A program made the translations under genes and the position numbers. Below the pieces are notes generated by a model. The model made no database searches, had not been told where the DNA came from, and saw only the letters and a list, made by a program, of their open reading frames with translations. Positions 25,553 through 34,356 of a DNA stretch of 64,000 nucleotides are shown in pieces. This DNA comes from CABZJG01 sp965659715 (GTDB lineage: Bacteria > Pseudomonadota > Alphaproteobacteria > Rhodobacterales > Rhodobacteraceae). The stretch lies in assembly GCA_965659715.1 (NCBI GenBank), contig CBFHXE010000003.1:31626-95625 (forward strand). Reading direction: 5' to 3'. How positions within the stretch are numbered: the first letter of the stretch is position 1; each line of letters begins with the position of its first letter.

Positions 25553-25602
25553 CGCAGCCCAAGGCTGCGCACCGTCGTCTTTAATCCTTGCTAAATAAAA
25601 AA

Positions 25603-25627
25603 CGGGCTCCTGCATTTCAGGAGCCCG
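25603..25627. terminator. Bidirectional rho-independent terminator between prs and amtB
   Basis: A perfect 10-bp stem (CGGGCTCCTG, loop CATTT, CAGGAGCCCG) lies midway between the convergent prs and amtB genes. An A-rich run (TAAATAAAAAA) precedes it and a TCTTTT run follows shortly after, so it can end transcripts from either side. Confidence 0.9.
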
Positions 25628-25653
25628 CTGGTCTTTTGATTATTGGTTCGCGA

Positions 25654-26985
25654 TCAACTGCGGCCAAATTCCGGATAGGCTTCCATGCCCAGTTCAGCCA
25701 TATCCAAACCGCTGATTTCATCTTCTTCATCGACACGGATGCCGACGGTTGATTTGAGAACAAACCAAACCACTGAAGATGCAATCACCACAAAAATACC
25801 GACCACGATGATAGAATAAAGCTGAGTGCCCAAGGACGCATCGGGGTTGGTGAAAATCACTGCAATTGTGCCCCAGATACCAGCAAACAAGTGTACCGGG
25901 ATCGCGCCAACCACATCGTCGATTTTGAAGCGGTCGAGCAGTGGCACTGTGAGCACCACGATAACACCGCCCACGGCACCGATCAACGTCGCCGCACCAA
26001 GGCTTGGGGTCAGCGGCTCAGCCGTGATTGACACCAGACCAGCCAAAGCACCGTTCAAAACCATTGTAAGGTCAGGTTTCTTATAGAGCAGCTGTGATAG
26101 GATCAAAGCCGCAACCGCACCGCCGGCAGCCGCCGTGTTGGTGTTGGCAAATATCCGGCTGATGTCTGCCACATTGCCCGCAGTATCCATGTAAAGTTGC
26201 GAGCCGCCGTTAAAGCCGAACCAACCGAGCCAGAGGATAAATGTACCCAAAGTTGCTAACGTCAGATTAGAACCCGGGATCGGGACGGTTTTGCCTTCTT
26301 TGGTGTATTTGCCAATCCGCGGCCCAAGAATGATCGCACCTGTCAGAGCGGCCCACCCGCCAACCGAATGCACTACGGTTGATCCTGCAAAGTCTAAAAA
26401 GCCCATGGCATCCAGGAAACCGCCGCCCCATTTCCAGCTGGCTTGGATTGGGTAAATCACAGCGGTCAGAAGGACTGTGAAGATCAAAAACGGCCATAGC
26501 TTGATCCGCTCAGCCAATGCACCCGAGACAATAGAGGCTGTCGCAGCGCAGAACATCAACTGGAAGAAAAAGTCCGAACCGACAGAGGCATAGGTCATAT
26601 CAGCCTCGGTATCGGCCAAGCCAACAGCTTCGAGCACGGCAGGACCAAAGGCGCCAAGCGAGCCTTCGATGCTCCAGCCATCGCCGGGGTACATCAGGTT
26701 GTAGCCGATCAGGTAGTAAAAGAGAGAGGCGAGTGAAAACAGGCCTATATTTTTTGTAAGCTGCATCGCTACGTTTTTTGACCGCACCAATCCAGCTTCG
26801 AGCATGGCGAAACCTGCAGCCATCCAGAAAACCAAAAACCCAGCAACCAAAAACATGAAGGTGGTGAAGATAAAACCAATTTCGCCATTTAAAGGCGTGT
26901 CATCAGCCGTTTGTGCCAGCCCGAGCGATGGCAGGCAAAGCGCCGCAGCGGCGCCAGCAATTAAGCTCGTTCTTTTCGTAAACAT
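25654..26985 (-). CDS. amtB: Ammonium transporter AmtB
   Basis: An inner-membrane ammonium channel of 443 residues. It has a cleavable signal peptide (about residues 1-24, ending GLAQ) and eleven hydrophobic segments. The twin pore histidines lie in STVVHSVGGWAALTGA and IPVHLFAGIWGT, and the phenylalanine gate region is visible in the first third. The C-terminal cytoplasmic tail GIRVDEEDEISGLDMAELG is where the PII protein docks. It follows glnK by 18 bases, the conserved glnK-amtB order in which GlnK blocks the channel when nitrogen is plentiful. Confidence 0.97.
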   Translation of the reverse strand: MFTKRTSLIAGAAAALCLPSLGLAQTADDTPLNGEIGFIFTTFMFLVAGFLVFWMAAGFAMLEAGLVRSKNVAMQLTKNIGLFSLASLFYYLIGYNLMYPGDGWSIEGSLGAFGPAVLEAVGLADTEADMTYASVGSDFFFQLMFCAATASIVSGALAERIKLWPFLIFTVLLTAVIYPIQASWKWGGGFLDAMGFLDFAGSTVVHSVGGWAALTGAIILGPRIGKYTKEGKTVPIPGSNLTLATLGTFILWLGWFGFNGGSQLYMDTAGNVADISRIFANTNTAAAGGAVAALILSQLLYKKPDLTMVLNGALAGLVSITAEPLTPSLGAATLIGAVGGVIVVLTVPLLDRFKIDDVVGAIPVHLFAGIWGTIAVIFTNPDASLGTQLYSIIVVGIFVVIASSVVWFVLKSTVGIRVDEEDEISGLDMAELGMEAYPEFGRS

Positions 26986-27003
26986 TATTATAGGTGTCCT
27001 TTG

Positions 27004-27342
27004 CTAAATTGCCTCTGAACCGGTCTCGCCGGTGCGCACTCGTACGGTTTGTTCCACATTCAGAACAAAAATCTTACCATCCCCGATTTTGCCGGTCTGG
27101 GCCGTCTTTGTGATGGTTTCGACCACTTGGTCCGCCGATGCGCTATCAACAACAACTTCAAGTTTGATTTTGGGAACAAAATTCACCGCATATTCCGCCC
27201 CGCGATAGATTTCGGTATGTCCCGATTGGGCACCAAAACCTTTTATTTCAGTCACCATCATGCCCCGAACACCAATCTCGGTCAGCGCCTCACGCACATC
27301 TTCGAGCTTGAACGGTTTGATGGCTGCAATGATCAATTTCAC
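27004..27342 (-). CDS. glnK: Nitrogen regulatory PII protein GlnK
   Basis: A 112-residue signal protein that senses ATP/ADP and 2-oxoglutarate and controls AmtB and nitrogen metabolism. The T-loop reads KGFGAQSGHTEIYRGAEYAV with the uridylylation tyrosine (Y51) in RGAEYAV; the B-loop GKIGDGKIFVL and the C-loop RVRTGE are also present. The start codon is GTG (27342), supported by AGGAAGG eight bases upstream. It leads the glnK-amtB operon; the promoter should lie in the AT-rich spacer from 27343 on. Confidence 0.96.
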   Translation of the reverse strand: MKLIIAAIKPFKLEDVREALTEIGVRGMMVTEIKGFGAQSGHTEIYRGAEYAVNFVPKIKLEVVVDSASADQVVETITKTAQTGKIGDGKIFVLNVEQTVRVRTGETGSEAI

Positions 27343-27469
27343 CGTGTTTTCCTTCCTTAGTCAGACCAATAAATGGCCAAGTTGAGAAACGTTGCGAGCC
27401 CACAAAAGTGCTGCAGGCTTTAAAAGGGAAGAACGGCCAGAGGTGAAATTGGTCAAAAATATGGCAAAA

Positions 27470-27485
27470 GGGCATATTTTTTGCG
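27470..27485 (+). promoter_or_regulatory. Possible sigma-54 type -24/-12 element
   Basis: On the plus strand GGGCATATTTTTTGCG matches the sigma-54 pattern: GGCA at -24, exact GG-N10-GC spacing, and TTGC at -12. It points toward the penicillin-binding protein gene about 130 bases downstream, not toward glnK. I found no such match on the minus strand in front of glnK. An AT-rich spacer can give this by chance. Confidence 0.25.
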
Positions 27486-27499
27486 CATTTAAGTTATTT

Positions 27500-27516
27500 T
27501 GATTATTTTTTAATCA
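27500..27516. repeat. Inverted repeat TGATTA-N5-TAATCA in the glnK/PBP spacer
   Basis: A perfect 6-bp dyad with a five-T centre, located in the 271-base spacer between glnK and the divergent penicillin-binding protein gene. It may be an operator for one of the two genes; the family of the regulator cannot be told. Confidence 0.35.
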
Positions 27517-27613
27517 TAATCAGAATGAAATTACCGGACGAAATGCCCTAAACAAGCAGACAAAAGGCGACTATGCTGCGCAAAACAAAGACGCCTTGAG
27601 GCTAAACAAATAC

Positions 27614-29776
27614 ATGGCAGGCAACCACAAACCGACCAAACCGCTGGTCGCCGACAATCGATATCCGAAGCGCCGCGGCGCTGGCGGCGCACCAAAGGTG
27701 AACGCCTCTAAAAAGACAAGCCGGTCACCAAAGCAAAAGCCCAAAGGCAATCTGATCACCCGGTTTATCAAGTGGCTTTTCCGGCTGATTTGGAAATTGA
27801 TATGGGCAGTGCTGTGGCGCACCAGCCTAACCATTGCTGTGCTAGTTTGCCTTGCAATCGGCTATGTGTGGTTCAGCCTGCCACCCGTAGGCGAGCTTTT
27901 GGATGGTCGAGCGCGGGGGTCTGTTACCCTGCTTGATTATCAAGACGAAATCTTTGCGTGGCGCGGGGATCAATTTGGCGGTGTTATCGACGCAAAGTCA
28001 GTCTCTCCCCATTTAAAAAACGCGGTTGTCGCAACAGAGGACAAACGCTTTTATCGCCATTTTGGTCTCAGCCCACGTGGCATTGCCAGCGCAGTCAGGA
28101 TAAACCTAAGCGAAGGCCGCGGACCGCTATCCGGTCATGGCGGATCAACAATCACCCAACAGTCCGCAAAATTGCTGTGCCTCGGCGTGCCCTATGACCA
28201 AAACCGCTGGGCAAGCGAACGCGAATATGAAGCCGATTGCCGCCAAGGATCACTATGGCGCAAAGTTAAAGAAGCAATCTATGCGCTCGCGATGGAGGCC
28301 AAATACAGCAAAGACGATATTTTGACGATTTACCTAAACCGGGCCTTTCTGGGCGCCGGCGCTCGCGGATTTGAAGCTGCAGCACAGCGCTACTTTGGCC
28401 GGTCGGCGGCCGATGTTAACCCGGCAGAAGCCGCCATGCTTGCTGGTTTACTTGTTGCGCCGACCCGTTATGCACCAACCAATAACCTGACGCGGTCACA
28501 AAATCGGGCGGGTGTGATTATCGGCTTGATGGAAGAGCAATCCTACCTCAGCGCACAAGAAGCCGCCGCCGCGCGGCAAAAACCCGCCGTGCTATCGCCC
28601 GCAGCCGAAGCCAACGCGGGTGGATATTTTGCAGATTGGGTGATGGAAAGCGGACCGCTTTTCTTTACCCGAAACACCACTGAAGATGTGAAGATTAAAA
28701 CCACGCTTGACCCTACCATCCAAAGGGCGGCGGAAGAGGCGCTAGAGTATGTTTTCACGGATCTGGTCAAAACAGGCTCTGAAGCGCAGGCCGCTATCGT
28801 GGTCATGTCGGCCGATGGCGCCGTGCGCGCGATGGTGGGCGGGCGCAAGCTAAAAGTTTCTGGCGCCTTTAACCGAGCCACCCAAGCGCTGCGCCAAACC
28901 GGCTCTGCTTTTAAACCCTTTGTCTATGCCACAGCGCTAGAACTAGGCTATTCGCCGCTCGACACGCTTGATGACACCCCTTTGACACTGACGATCCCCG
29001 GCTCCGGTGATTGGAGCCCCAAAAATTACTCGGAAGAGTTTTTAGGCACCGTTACCTTAAACGAGGCTCTTACCAAGTCCCTTAATATTCCGGCCGTGCG
29101 TCTTTCAGAAGCCATTGGCCGTGAAAATGTGCGCACAGTGGCCGCTGACTTTGGCCTTGGGACCGATCTGGCCGAAGGCCCTGCGATTGCACTCGGGGTA
29201 TCAGAAGCAACACTGATTGATATGGTCGGCGCTTATGCCGGCATCTTAAATGGTGGCTCGGCGGTTACCCCCTATGGTCTGCTCGAGCTGCGCTTGAACG
29301 ACGATGATGAACCTGTAATGGGGGCCGGCGGCGGCATTGGGGAACGGGTAATCCAGCAATCTGCTGCCGAGCAACTGGTCTATATGATGGAAAAAGTCGT
29401 CGCCGAGGGCACGGGGCAACGCGCCGGGCTAGAGGGCTGGCAAGTGGCCGGCAAAACCGGCACCACGCAAGCGGCCCGAGATGCCTGGTTTATCGGCTTC
29501 ACGGCAGATTATGTGGCAGGCGTTTGGATGGGTTATGATGACAACCGCCCCCTCAAGGCGGTCACTGGTGGCGGATTGCCTGCACAGATCTGGCATGAAA
29601 CCATGACCCGAGTACATCAAACGGACATGCCAAAGCCCTTGCCAATGTCTGCGCCGCAGCCACCCGGCGGACCCGCGCCCACAGGGGGATTTTTCAATCG
29701 CAATGATGCCGGTGAGCAGGATCGCCCAAGAGGCGCAATCAACACCCTTTTACGCCGCCTGCTTGGCACCCCCTAA
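27614..29776 (+). CDS. Class A penicillin-binding protein (PBP1A family)
   Basis: A bifunctional peptidoglycan synthase of 720 residues anchored in the inner membrane. After a basic, Lys/Arg-rich cytoplasmic tail of about 60 residues comes one transmembrane helix (about 65-90). The glycosyltransferase domain has ATEDKRFYRHFG with the catalytic glutamate and GGSTITQQSAK; the transpeptidase domain has SAFK (active serine), SLN and KTGTTQ. The C-terminus is Pro-rich. An 18-base longer form from a TTG at 27596 is possible but has no ribosome site. It diverges from glnK. Confidence 0.95.
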   Translation: MAGNHKPTKPLVADNRYPKRRGAGGAPKVNASKKTSRSPKQKPKGNLITRFIKWLFRLIWKLIWAVLWRTSLTIAVLVCLAIGYVWFSLPPVGELLDGRARGSVTLLDYQDEIFAWRGDQFGGVIDAKSVSPHLKNAVVATEDKRFYRHFGLSPRGIASAVRINLSEGRGPLSGHGGSTITQQSAKLLCLGVPYDQNRWASEREYEADCRQGSLWRKVKEAIYALAMEAKYSKDDILTIYLNRAFLGAGARGFEAAAQRYFGRSAADVNPAEAAMLAGLLVAPTRYAPTNNLTRSQNRAGVIIGLMEEQSYLSAQEAAAARQKPAVLSPAAEANAGGYFADWVMESGPLFFTRNTTEDVKIKTTLDPTIQRAAEEALEYVFTDLVKTGSEAQAAIVVMSADGAVRAMVGGRKLKVSGAFNRATQALRQTGSAFKPFVYATALELGYSPLDTLDDTPLTLTIPGSGDWSPKNYSEEFLGTVTLNEALTKSLNIPAVRLSEAIGRENVRTVAADFGLGTDLAEGPAIALGVSEATLIDMVGAYAGILNGGSAVTPYGLLELRLNDDDEPVMGAGGGIGERVIQQSAAEQLVYMMEKVVAEGTGQRAGLEGWQVAGKTGTTQAARDAWFIGFTADYVAGVWMGYDDNRPLKAVTGGGLPAQIWHETMTRVHQTDMPKPLPMSAPQPPGGPAPTGGFFNRNDAGEQDRPRGAINTLLRRLLGTP

Positions 29777-29796
29777 TGGCATCGCGGGCACCAATT

Positions 29797-30411
29797 TTAT
29801 CCCATTTTTTGCAGATCGGAAATCAGCGCTTTTAGGTCGCCGCGCCGTTGATCCAGCATCGCACCAATCTCTGTGCGCTCGGTCAGCAGCATATTGATAC
29901 CTTCCATGAAGATATTGAAAAACAGCGGCCGCCCAGAACGATCAGAGACCAAAAATATAAGCTCCATCTTCGAGCCACCCCTAAACTCGACAATGGCCTT
30001 AACCTCGTAAAAGCTTTTGACAGCTTTCGTCGACCTGACATCAATCTGCCCACCGACGAATTCATTAAATCGCGCACCATATTTGCGTGCGAAATAACTT
30101 GAAAAAGCTTCCGTGAAAGCCGCCATCTGAGCCGGGGAAGCACTGCGCGCATCGCGCCCAAGAGCATATCGCGCAATGGTTTTTACATCTGCGTAGCGCT
30201 CAAAAATCTTCTCGAACTCAGCCAGCATAGCAGGTTTGCTTTGGCCCGATTGAATAACCGTATTGATATCATCGACCACATTGCCAACAAGTTTTTTGGC
30301 TTGAGCTGTGCTGAGTGCCCAACCCGGCGCTGCCGCATGAATACACGCAGCTGCGAGCCCCAAAATAACAGTTCTGCGCTGCGGTTTATTCTTCGTCAAA
30401 TAAGTCGTCAT
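29797..30411 (-). CDS. MlaC-like phospholipid-binding periplasmic protein
   Basis: A 204-residue exported protein of the MlaC/Ttg2D family, which shuttles phospholipids between the outer membrane and an inner-membrane ABC complex. It has an N-terminal twin-arginine-like or Sec signal (KPQRRTVILGLAAACIHAAA), then the helical/beta fold with FEKIFERYADVKTIARYALG and a VRSTKAVKSFYEVKAIV sheet region. The ATG at 30411 lies inside the end of the MlaA gene (26-base overlap), and the frame upstream of it is not family-like. The pair is thus co-expressed. The MlaFEDB transporter genes are not in the window. Confidence 0.85.
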   Translation of the reverse strand: MTTYLTKNKPQRRTVILGLAAACIHAAAPGWALSTAQAKKLVGNVVDDINTVIQSGQSKPAMLAEFEKIFERYADVKTIARYALGRDARSASPAQMAAFTEAFSSYFARKYGARFNEFVGGQIDVRSTKAVKSFYEVKAIVEFRGGSKMELIFLVSDRSGRPLFFNIFMEGINMLLTERTEIGAMLDQRRGDLKALISDLQKMG

Positions 30412-31135
30412 AGGGATCAAAATAGACATCCTCTTGTTGGCCACCAAGTTCAAAACGCCGCTGTTGCAGGAATATACCACGCATTTGGGCATAGCTATCC
30501 GCGCTTTCATAAAGCACAGAATCAACGGTTCCTGCAAATTGGCCGCGCTGGCTTAGAATGGATCCAACGCGGGTCGACGTTGCTATTACTTTTTGCTGGG
30601 CGGTTGCAAACTGGCCAATCGGGTTAAGAACATAATCAATAGCAGTTCCAACCGCATCACGGCCCGTTGACGGACCGAGCAGAGGCAATTCTAGGTATGC
30701 ACCCTCGCTGACGCCCCAAACATGTAGAGTCTGACCAAAATCTGAACGCCCACCATCAATACCAAACTCCGCAGCAGGGGCTGCAATACCAGCAATACCA
30801 AGCGTGGAATTAATGCCGAATTTTGCAGTATTCTGCACCGCCGATATCAATTCGCCCTGCAGCAGGTCATTCACAATATGGCTCGGCACAGAAAGGTTAT
30901 TTGCCATATTGCCAATCATGGTTTCAACAGAATCGTTCATGGCTCTAGAATACCCAATGGCCAATGGTCGAAAGAGCGTTTTATCAAGCGCTTTATTGAC
31001 GGCGTGCGTTTGACGGTTGGTCGATTCATAGGGGTCATGAATATCAGTGATAAGCATTTTAGGGCTGCACGCACTAAGCGCGACCATAGCAATCGCCAAA
31101 CACAGCTTATATAAAAAAGCCATTCGTACCACCAT
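30386..31135 (-). CDS. MlaA family outer-membrane lipoprotein
   Basis: MlaA extracts mislocalised phospholipid from the outer leaflet of the outer membrane. The 249-residue protein has a lipoprotein signal ending in the lipobox VALSAC and family blocks DPYESTNRQTHAVNKALD, YSRAMNDSVETMIGNMANNL, GIAAPAAEFGI and ELPLLGPSTGRDAVG. The acidic C-terminus ends DPYDDLFDEE. An ATG four codons downstream (31123), with GGTGG before it, is an equally good start. The gene leads a two-gene unit with the MlaC-like protein. Confidence 0.9.
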   Translation of the reverse strand: MVVRMAFLYKLCLAIAMVALSACSPKMLITDIHDPYESTNRQTHAVNKALDKTLFRPLAIGYSRAMNDSVETMIGNMANNLSVPSHIVNDLLQGELISAVQNTAKFGINSTLGIAGIAAPAAEFGIDGGRSDFGQTLHVWGVSEGAYLELPLLGPSTGRDAVGTAIDYVLNPIGQFATAQQKVIATSTRVGSILSQRGQFAGTVDSVLYESADSYAQMRGIFLQQRRFELGGQQEDVYFDPYDDLFDEE

Positions 31136-31312
31136 TTAACACTGCCGCCAGATCAATCGCACAAAAAAATTTGATTCCACTCTAAGTATATATCGCATCA
31201 AGGCATGAGTTCCACCCAAGACCCATATCAAAACGAAATGTAATGCACTCTAGCCATAAGTTAAATACTGTGTAATACTTTTGAATTATTTCCACCACTT
31301 AAGAATATATTT

Positions 31313-31534
31313 ATGGCAATAACATCACACCAATATGGCCGCCAAGAACTGATTAAGGCACGCAATGAAAGCCGTTGGTTTTACTGGGGTGTCGGCCTAT
31401 TTAGCTGCTTTGCCAACCTTCTGCTGCTAACCGGCCCGCTTTATATGCTGCAAATCTACGACCGGGTGCTGAGCAGCCGGTCTGAGGCAACATTGGTGGC
31501 TTTGTCGTTGGTGGTTGTTTTTTATATGCCGTGA
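31313..31534 (+). CDS. Type I secretion ABC transporter, N-terminal fragment before a frameshift
   Basis: The first 73 residues match the start of PrtD/HasD-type secretion ABC transporters: a short cytoplasmic lead, a hydrophobic helix (LFSCFANLLLLTGPLYMLQI) and YDRVLSSRSEATLVALSLV. The frame then ends FYMP-stop, while the family continues FLYxVMGLLDFARGR. That continuation is found in the -1 frame directly after a run of six Ts at 31518-31523. One extra T, or a -1 slip on the T run, would join this to the next frame. The ribosome site is weak. Whether it is a real mutation, an assembly error or a programmed slip cannot be decided here. Confidence 0.75.
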   Translation: MAITSHQYGRQELIKARNESRWFYWGVGLFSCFANLLLLTGPLYMLQIYDRVLSSRSEATLVALSLVVVFYMP

Positions 31535-33045
31535 TGGGGCTTTTGGATTTCGCCCGTGGCCGGATCATGGCCCGGGTTGGAGCGCGGTTTCAGGCGCGGC
31601 TGGACCGCCGGGTTTTTGATGCAATGCTGCGCAGATCCGCAGTAAAGCAAGATCCTTTGGCAGCCAGCGCTGCAAATGATCTTGAAATGATCCAGCGATT
31701 GATGACATCGCCAGTCCTGATGGCCTTTTTCGATCTGCCTTGGACACCCATTTTCCTTTTCGGAATTAGCCTTTTTCACCCATGGCTAGGGATGTTGGCT
31801 CTAAGCGGTGCCGCTATTTTAATCGGTTTTGCCCTGCTCAACCAACTAACCACGCGCGCAGCAGGAACAAAAGCCAATCAGGCAACCTTTCGCGCGGCGC
31901 AAACCGCCGAGCATATGCGCAGCGAAGCTGAAATGATCCGCGCGCTAAACATGTCGTCAGGTGCTTTCGAGCGCTGGCAAACCCTGCGAAATTCAGCCTT
32001 GGTAAATCAACTAAAGAATTCCGATTATGGCGGCGGATTCACAGTCATGATCAAAACATTCCGGCTGTTTCTGCAATCCGCGATGCTGGGTCTTGGTGCT
32101 TATCTGGTGCTGCAAGAACAGCTCACCCCCGGCGCCATGATCGCCGGATCGATTTTACTTGGCTGCGCCTTGGCCCCGATTGAACTGGCTGTTGGGCAAT
32201 GGGCTTTGGTGCAGCGCGGCCGCAAAGGTTGGAAAAACCTGTCCCAGCTTTTAAGCGAAACGCCGCCCAAAACGCAGCGCACCCCGCTTCCGCTCCCAAA
32301 AGCGCAACTTGAATCACAAGCCTTGACCGTGTTTCCCCCAGGCGAACAAACCGCAGCACTTAAATCTTTGAGCTTTACCATACCCCCGGGCTCTGCTGTT
32401 GGTATCATCGACCCCTCGGGCGCCGGTAAATCCACTCTGGCTCGGACCTTGACCGGGGTCTGGGCGCCGGCAGGCGGGAAAATCCGGCTTGATGGCGCGC
32501 AGCTTGACAATTATGCGCCTGAGGTTTTGGGCGAACATATCGGTTATCTGCCTCAACGGGTGCAGCTGTTTGATGGCACAATTTCTGAAAATATTGCGCG
32601 GCTTGCCCCCGATCGTCCGCCAGAGCATATCATCGAAGCGGCCCAAAAAGCCGCGGCGCATGAGATGATCCTATCGTTTCCCGATGGCTACGACACCCAA
32701 GTGAGCGCCTTTGGCGGCCAGCTGTCCGGTGGTCAGATCCAGCGCATCGGGCTTGCCCGTGCGCTGTGCGGTGATCCAGTGATTGTCGTGCTCGATGAGC
32801 CCAACTCAAACCTTGACCATGAGGGCGGACTTGCCTTGAACGCCGCCATCCGCTCGCTAAGAGCCGAAGAAAAAACAGTGCTGATTATGGCTCATAGACC
32901 GGCGGCCATTCAAGAGTGCAACCTGCTTTTGATGCTGGACGGGGGCCAATGTAAAGCCTTTGGTCCAAAAGAGGATGTGTTGAAAACCACAGTGCAAAAC
33001 TATCAGGCCTTGGCCCAACCATCCCCGTCTAGAGAGGCAACATGA
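31531..33045 (+). CDS. Type I secretion ABC transporter, main part after a frameshift
   Basis: This 504-codon frame holds the rest of the PrtD-type transporter: MGLLDFARGRIMARVGARF, four or so further membrane segments, and a nucleotide-binding domain. The Walker A loop reads IDPSGAGKST, with Asp where the first Gly of GPSGxGKST is expected; the signature is LSGGQIQRIGLARAL, Walker B is VIVVLDEPNSNLD, and the switch histidine is in IMAHRP. A GTG at 31531 could start it, but no ribosome site precedes it, and the first two helices would be lost. It overlaps the adaptor gene by ATGA. With the upstream piece the total is about 578 residues, normal for the family. Confidence 0.85.
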   Translation: MMGLLDFARGRIMARVGARFQARLDRRVFDAMLRRSAVKQDPLAASAANDLEMIQRLMTSPVLMAFFDLPWTPIFLFGISLFHPWLGMLALSGAAILIGFALLNQLTTRAAGTKANQATFRAAQTAEHMRSEAEMIRALNMSSGAFERWQTLRNSALVNQLKNSDYGGGFTVMIKTFRLFLQSAMLGLGAYLVLQEQLTPGAMIAGSILLGCALAPIELAVGQWALVQRGRKGWKNLSQLLSETPPKTQRTPLPLPKAQLESQALTVFPPGEQTAALKSLSFTIPPGSAVGIIDPSGAGKSTLARTLTGVWAPAGGKIRLDGAQLDNYAPEVLGEHIGYLPQRVQLFDGTISENIARLAPDRPPEHIIEAAQKAAAHEMILSFPDGYDTQVSAFGGQLSGGQIQRIGLARALCGDPVIVVLDEPNSNLDHEGGLALNAAIRSLRAEEKTVLIMAHRPAAIQECNLLLMLDGGQCKAFGPKEDVLKTTVQNYQALAQPSPSREAT

Positions 33046-34289
33046 CAGGTTCTAAACCCATTTTCGCCCTTAGATGGCCAATGCTTTTGGGGCTTTTTTC
33101 ACTGCTGGTTTTGGTTGGCGGGTTCGGCAGCTGGGCAACCTTTAGCTCACTATCGGGCGCCATCATCGCCAGCGGCCAAATTGAGGTGGGAAAAAACCGT
33201 CAGGTGGTGCAGCATCCCGATGGGGGCGTTGTGGCCGAGATCGTTGTTGAAGAGGGCGAGTTGGTGCAACGCGATGCGGTTTTGGTGCGCCTCGACCCTA
33301 TTGCCGAACAGTCCGAGATGTCGATTATCGAAGGTCAGCTTTTTGAAATGATGGCCCGGCGGGGCCGTCTTGAGGCTGAGCGCGATGCGCTTTCAAAGAT
33401 TAGCTTTGATCCAAGACTTGCGCGCCAAGCATCAAAAGACCCAGAAGTTGCTGAATTGATGCTGGGTCAGAAGCGGCTCTTTGGGGCACGCGGGGCTTCA
33501 ATAGATCATCGCAGTGAACAGCTGGCAAAACAAGGTGAACAGGTCCAAAATCAAATCGAAGGCCTTACTGCGCAGCAAACAGCCCTTAGCATCCAACTGG
33601 AACTGACCGAGGAAGAATTAAAGAATCAGCAGACCCTGTTTGATCGTGGTTTGGCACAGGCCACAAAGCTGCTTGGGCTAAAGCGCGCTGCCGCGCAATT
33701 GTACGGTCAAATCGGTGATCTTACTGCCAGAACAGCCCAAGCATCCGTCCGGATCACCGAGCTTAATGTCGAAATTGATGCGCTGCAGACCCAGCGGCGC
33801 GAAAAGGCCATCAGCGATCTGCGGGATCAGCAATTTAGATTTTTGGAACTGGAAGAGCGGCATCGCGCGCTTCAGCAAAAGCTGGCGCGGATGGATATTC
33901 GAGCGCCAGTTTCCGGCATTGTCTACGGGCTTGCAGTGCATGCGCCGCGTTCGGTAATACGGCCTGCCGATCCAGTTTTATTTCTGATCCCACAAGACCG
34001 GCCTTTGGTCATCGCCGCGCGCATCGAGCCTATCCATGTTGATCAAATATTTCTAGGCCAAGAAGTGGCCTTACGGTTTTCCGCTCTGGATCAGCGCACC
34101 ACGCCAGAGCTTTTCGGGACTGTCACGCTTATTTCGGCCGATGCGTTTCAAGACCAAAACGGCCAACAGCCCTATTACCGCGCGGAAATTATCCTGTGCG
34201 ATGGCGAATTGGCGCGGCTTCCGCCTGGCATAACACTTATCCCCGGGATGCCGGTTGATGCTTTTATCCGCGCATTCCGCGAAATCTGA
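33042..34289 (+). CDS. Type I secretion periplasmic adaptor (HlyD family)
   Basis: The adaptor spans the periplasm between the ABC transporter and an outer-membrane TolC-like channel. The 415-residue protein has an N-terminal membrane helix (about residues 11-33), a lipoyl half VVQHPDGGVVAEIVVEEGEL, a long coiled coil (about 85-280, with many Glu, Gln, Leu), the second half RAPVSGIVYGLAVH and a C-terminal beta domain ending in FGTVTLISADAFQDQ and PGMPVDAFI. The pattern is that of PrtE/HlyD. It is coupled to the ABC gene. No RTX-type substrate gene is visible nearby. Confidence 0.93.
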   Translation: MTGSKPIFALRWPMLLGLFSLLVLVGGFGSWATFSSLSGAIIASGQIEVGKNRQVVQHPDGGVVAEIVVEEGELVQRDAVLVRLDPIAEQSEMSIIEGQLFEMMARRGRLEAERDALSKISFDPRLARQASKDPEVAELMLGQKRLFGARGASIDHRSEQLAKQGEQVQNQIEGLTAQQTALSIQLELTEEELKNQQTLFDRGLAQATKLLGLKRAAAQLYGQIGDLTARTAQASVRITELNVEIDALQTQRREKAISDLRDQQFRFLELEERHRALQQKLARMDIRAPVSGIVYGLAVHAPRSVIRPADPVLFLIPQDRPLVIAARIEPIHVDQIFLGQEVALRFSALDQRTTPELFGTVTLISADAFQDQNGQQPYYRAEIILCDGELARLPPGITLIPGMPVDAFIRAFREI

Positions 34290-34356
34290 ACCGGCTCTTT
34301 TCGCGGCAGAAAATTAGGGCTAAGTAGGGTTTAACGCATGCAAAAAGGATTTAGCC

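Noticed and set aside
27596..27613. TTG start for the penicillin-binding protein
   Set aside because: No ribosome site precedes it; the ATG at 27614 is simpler.
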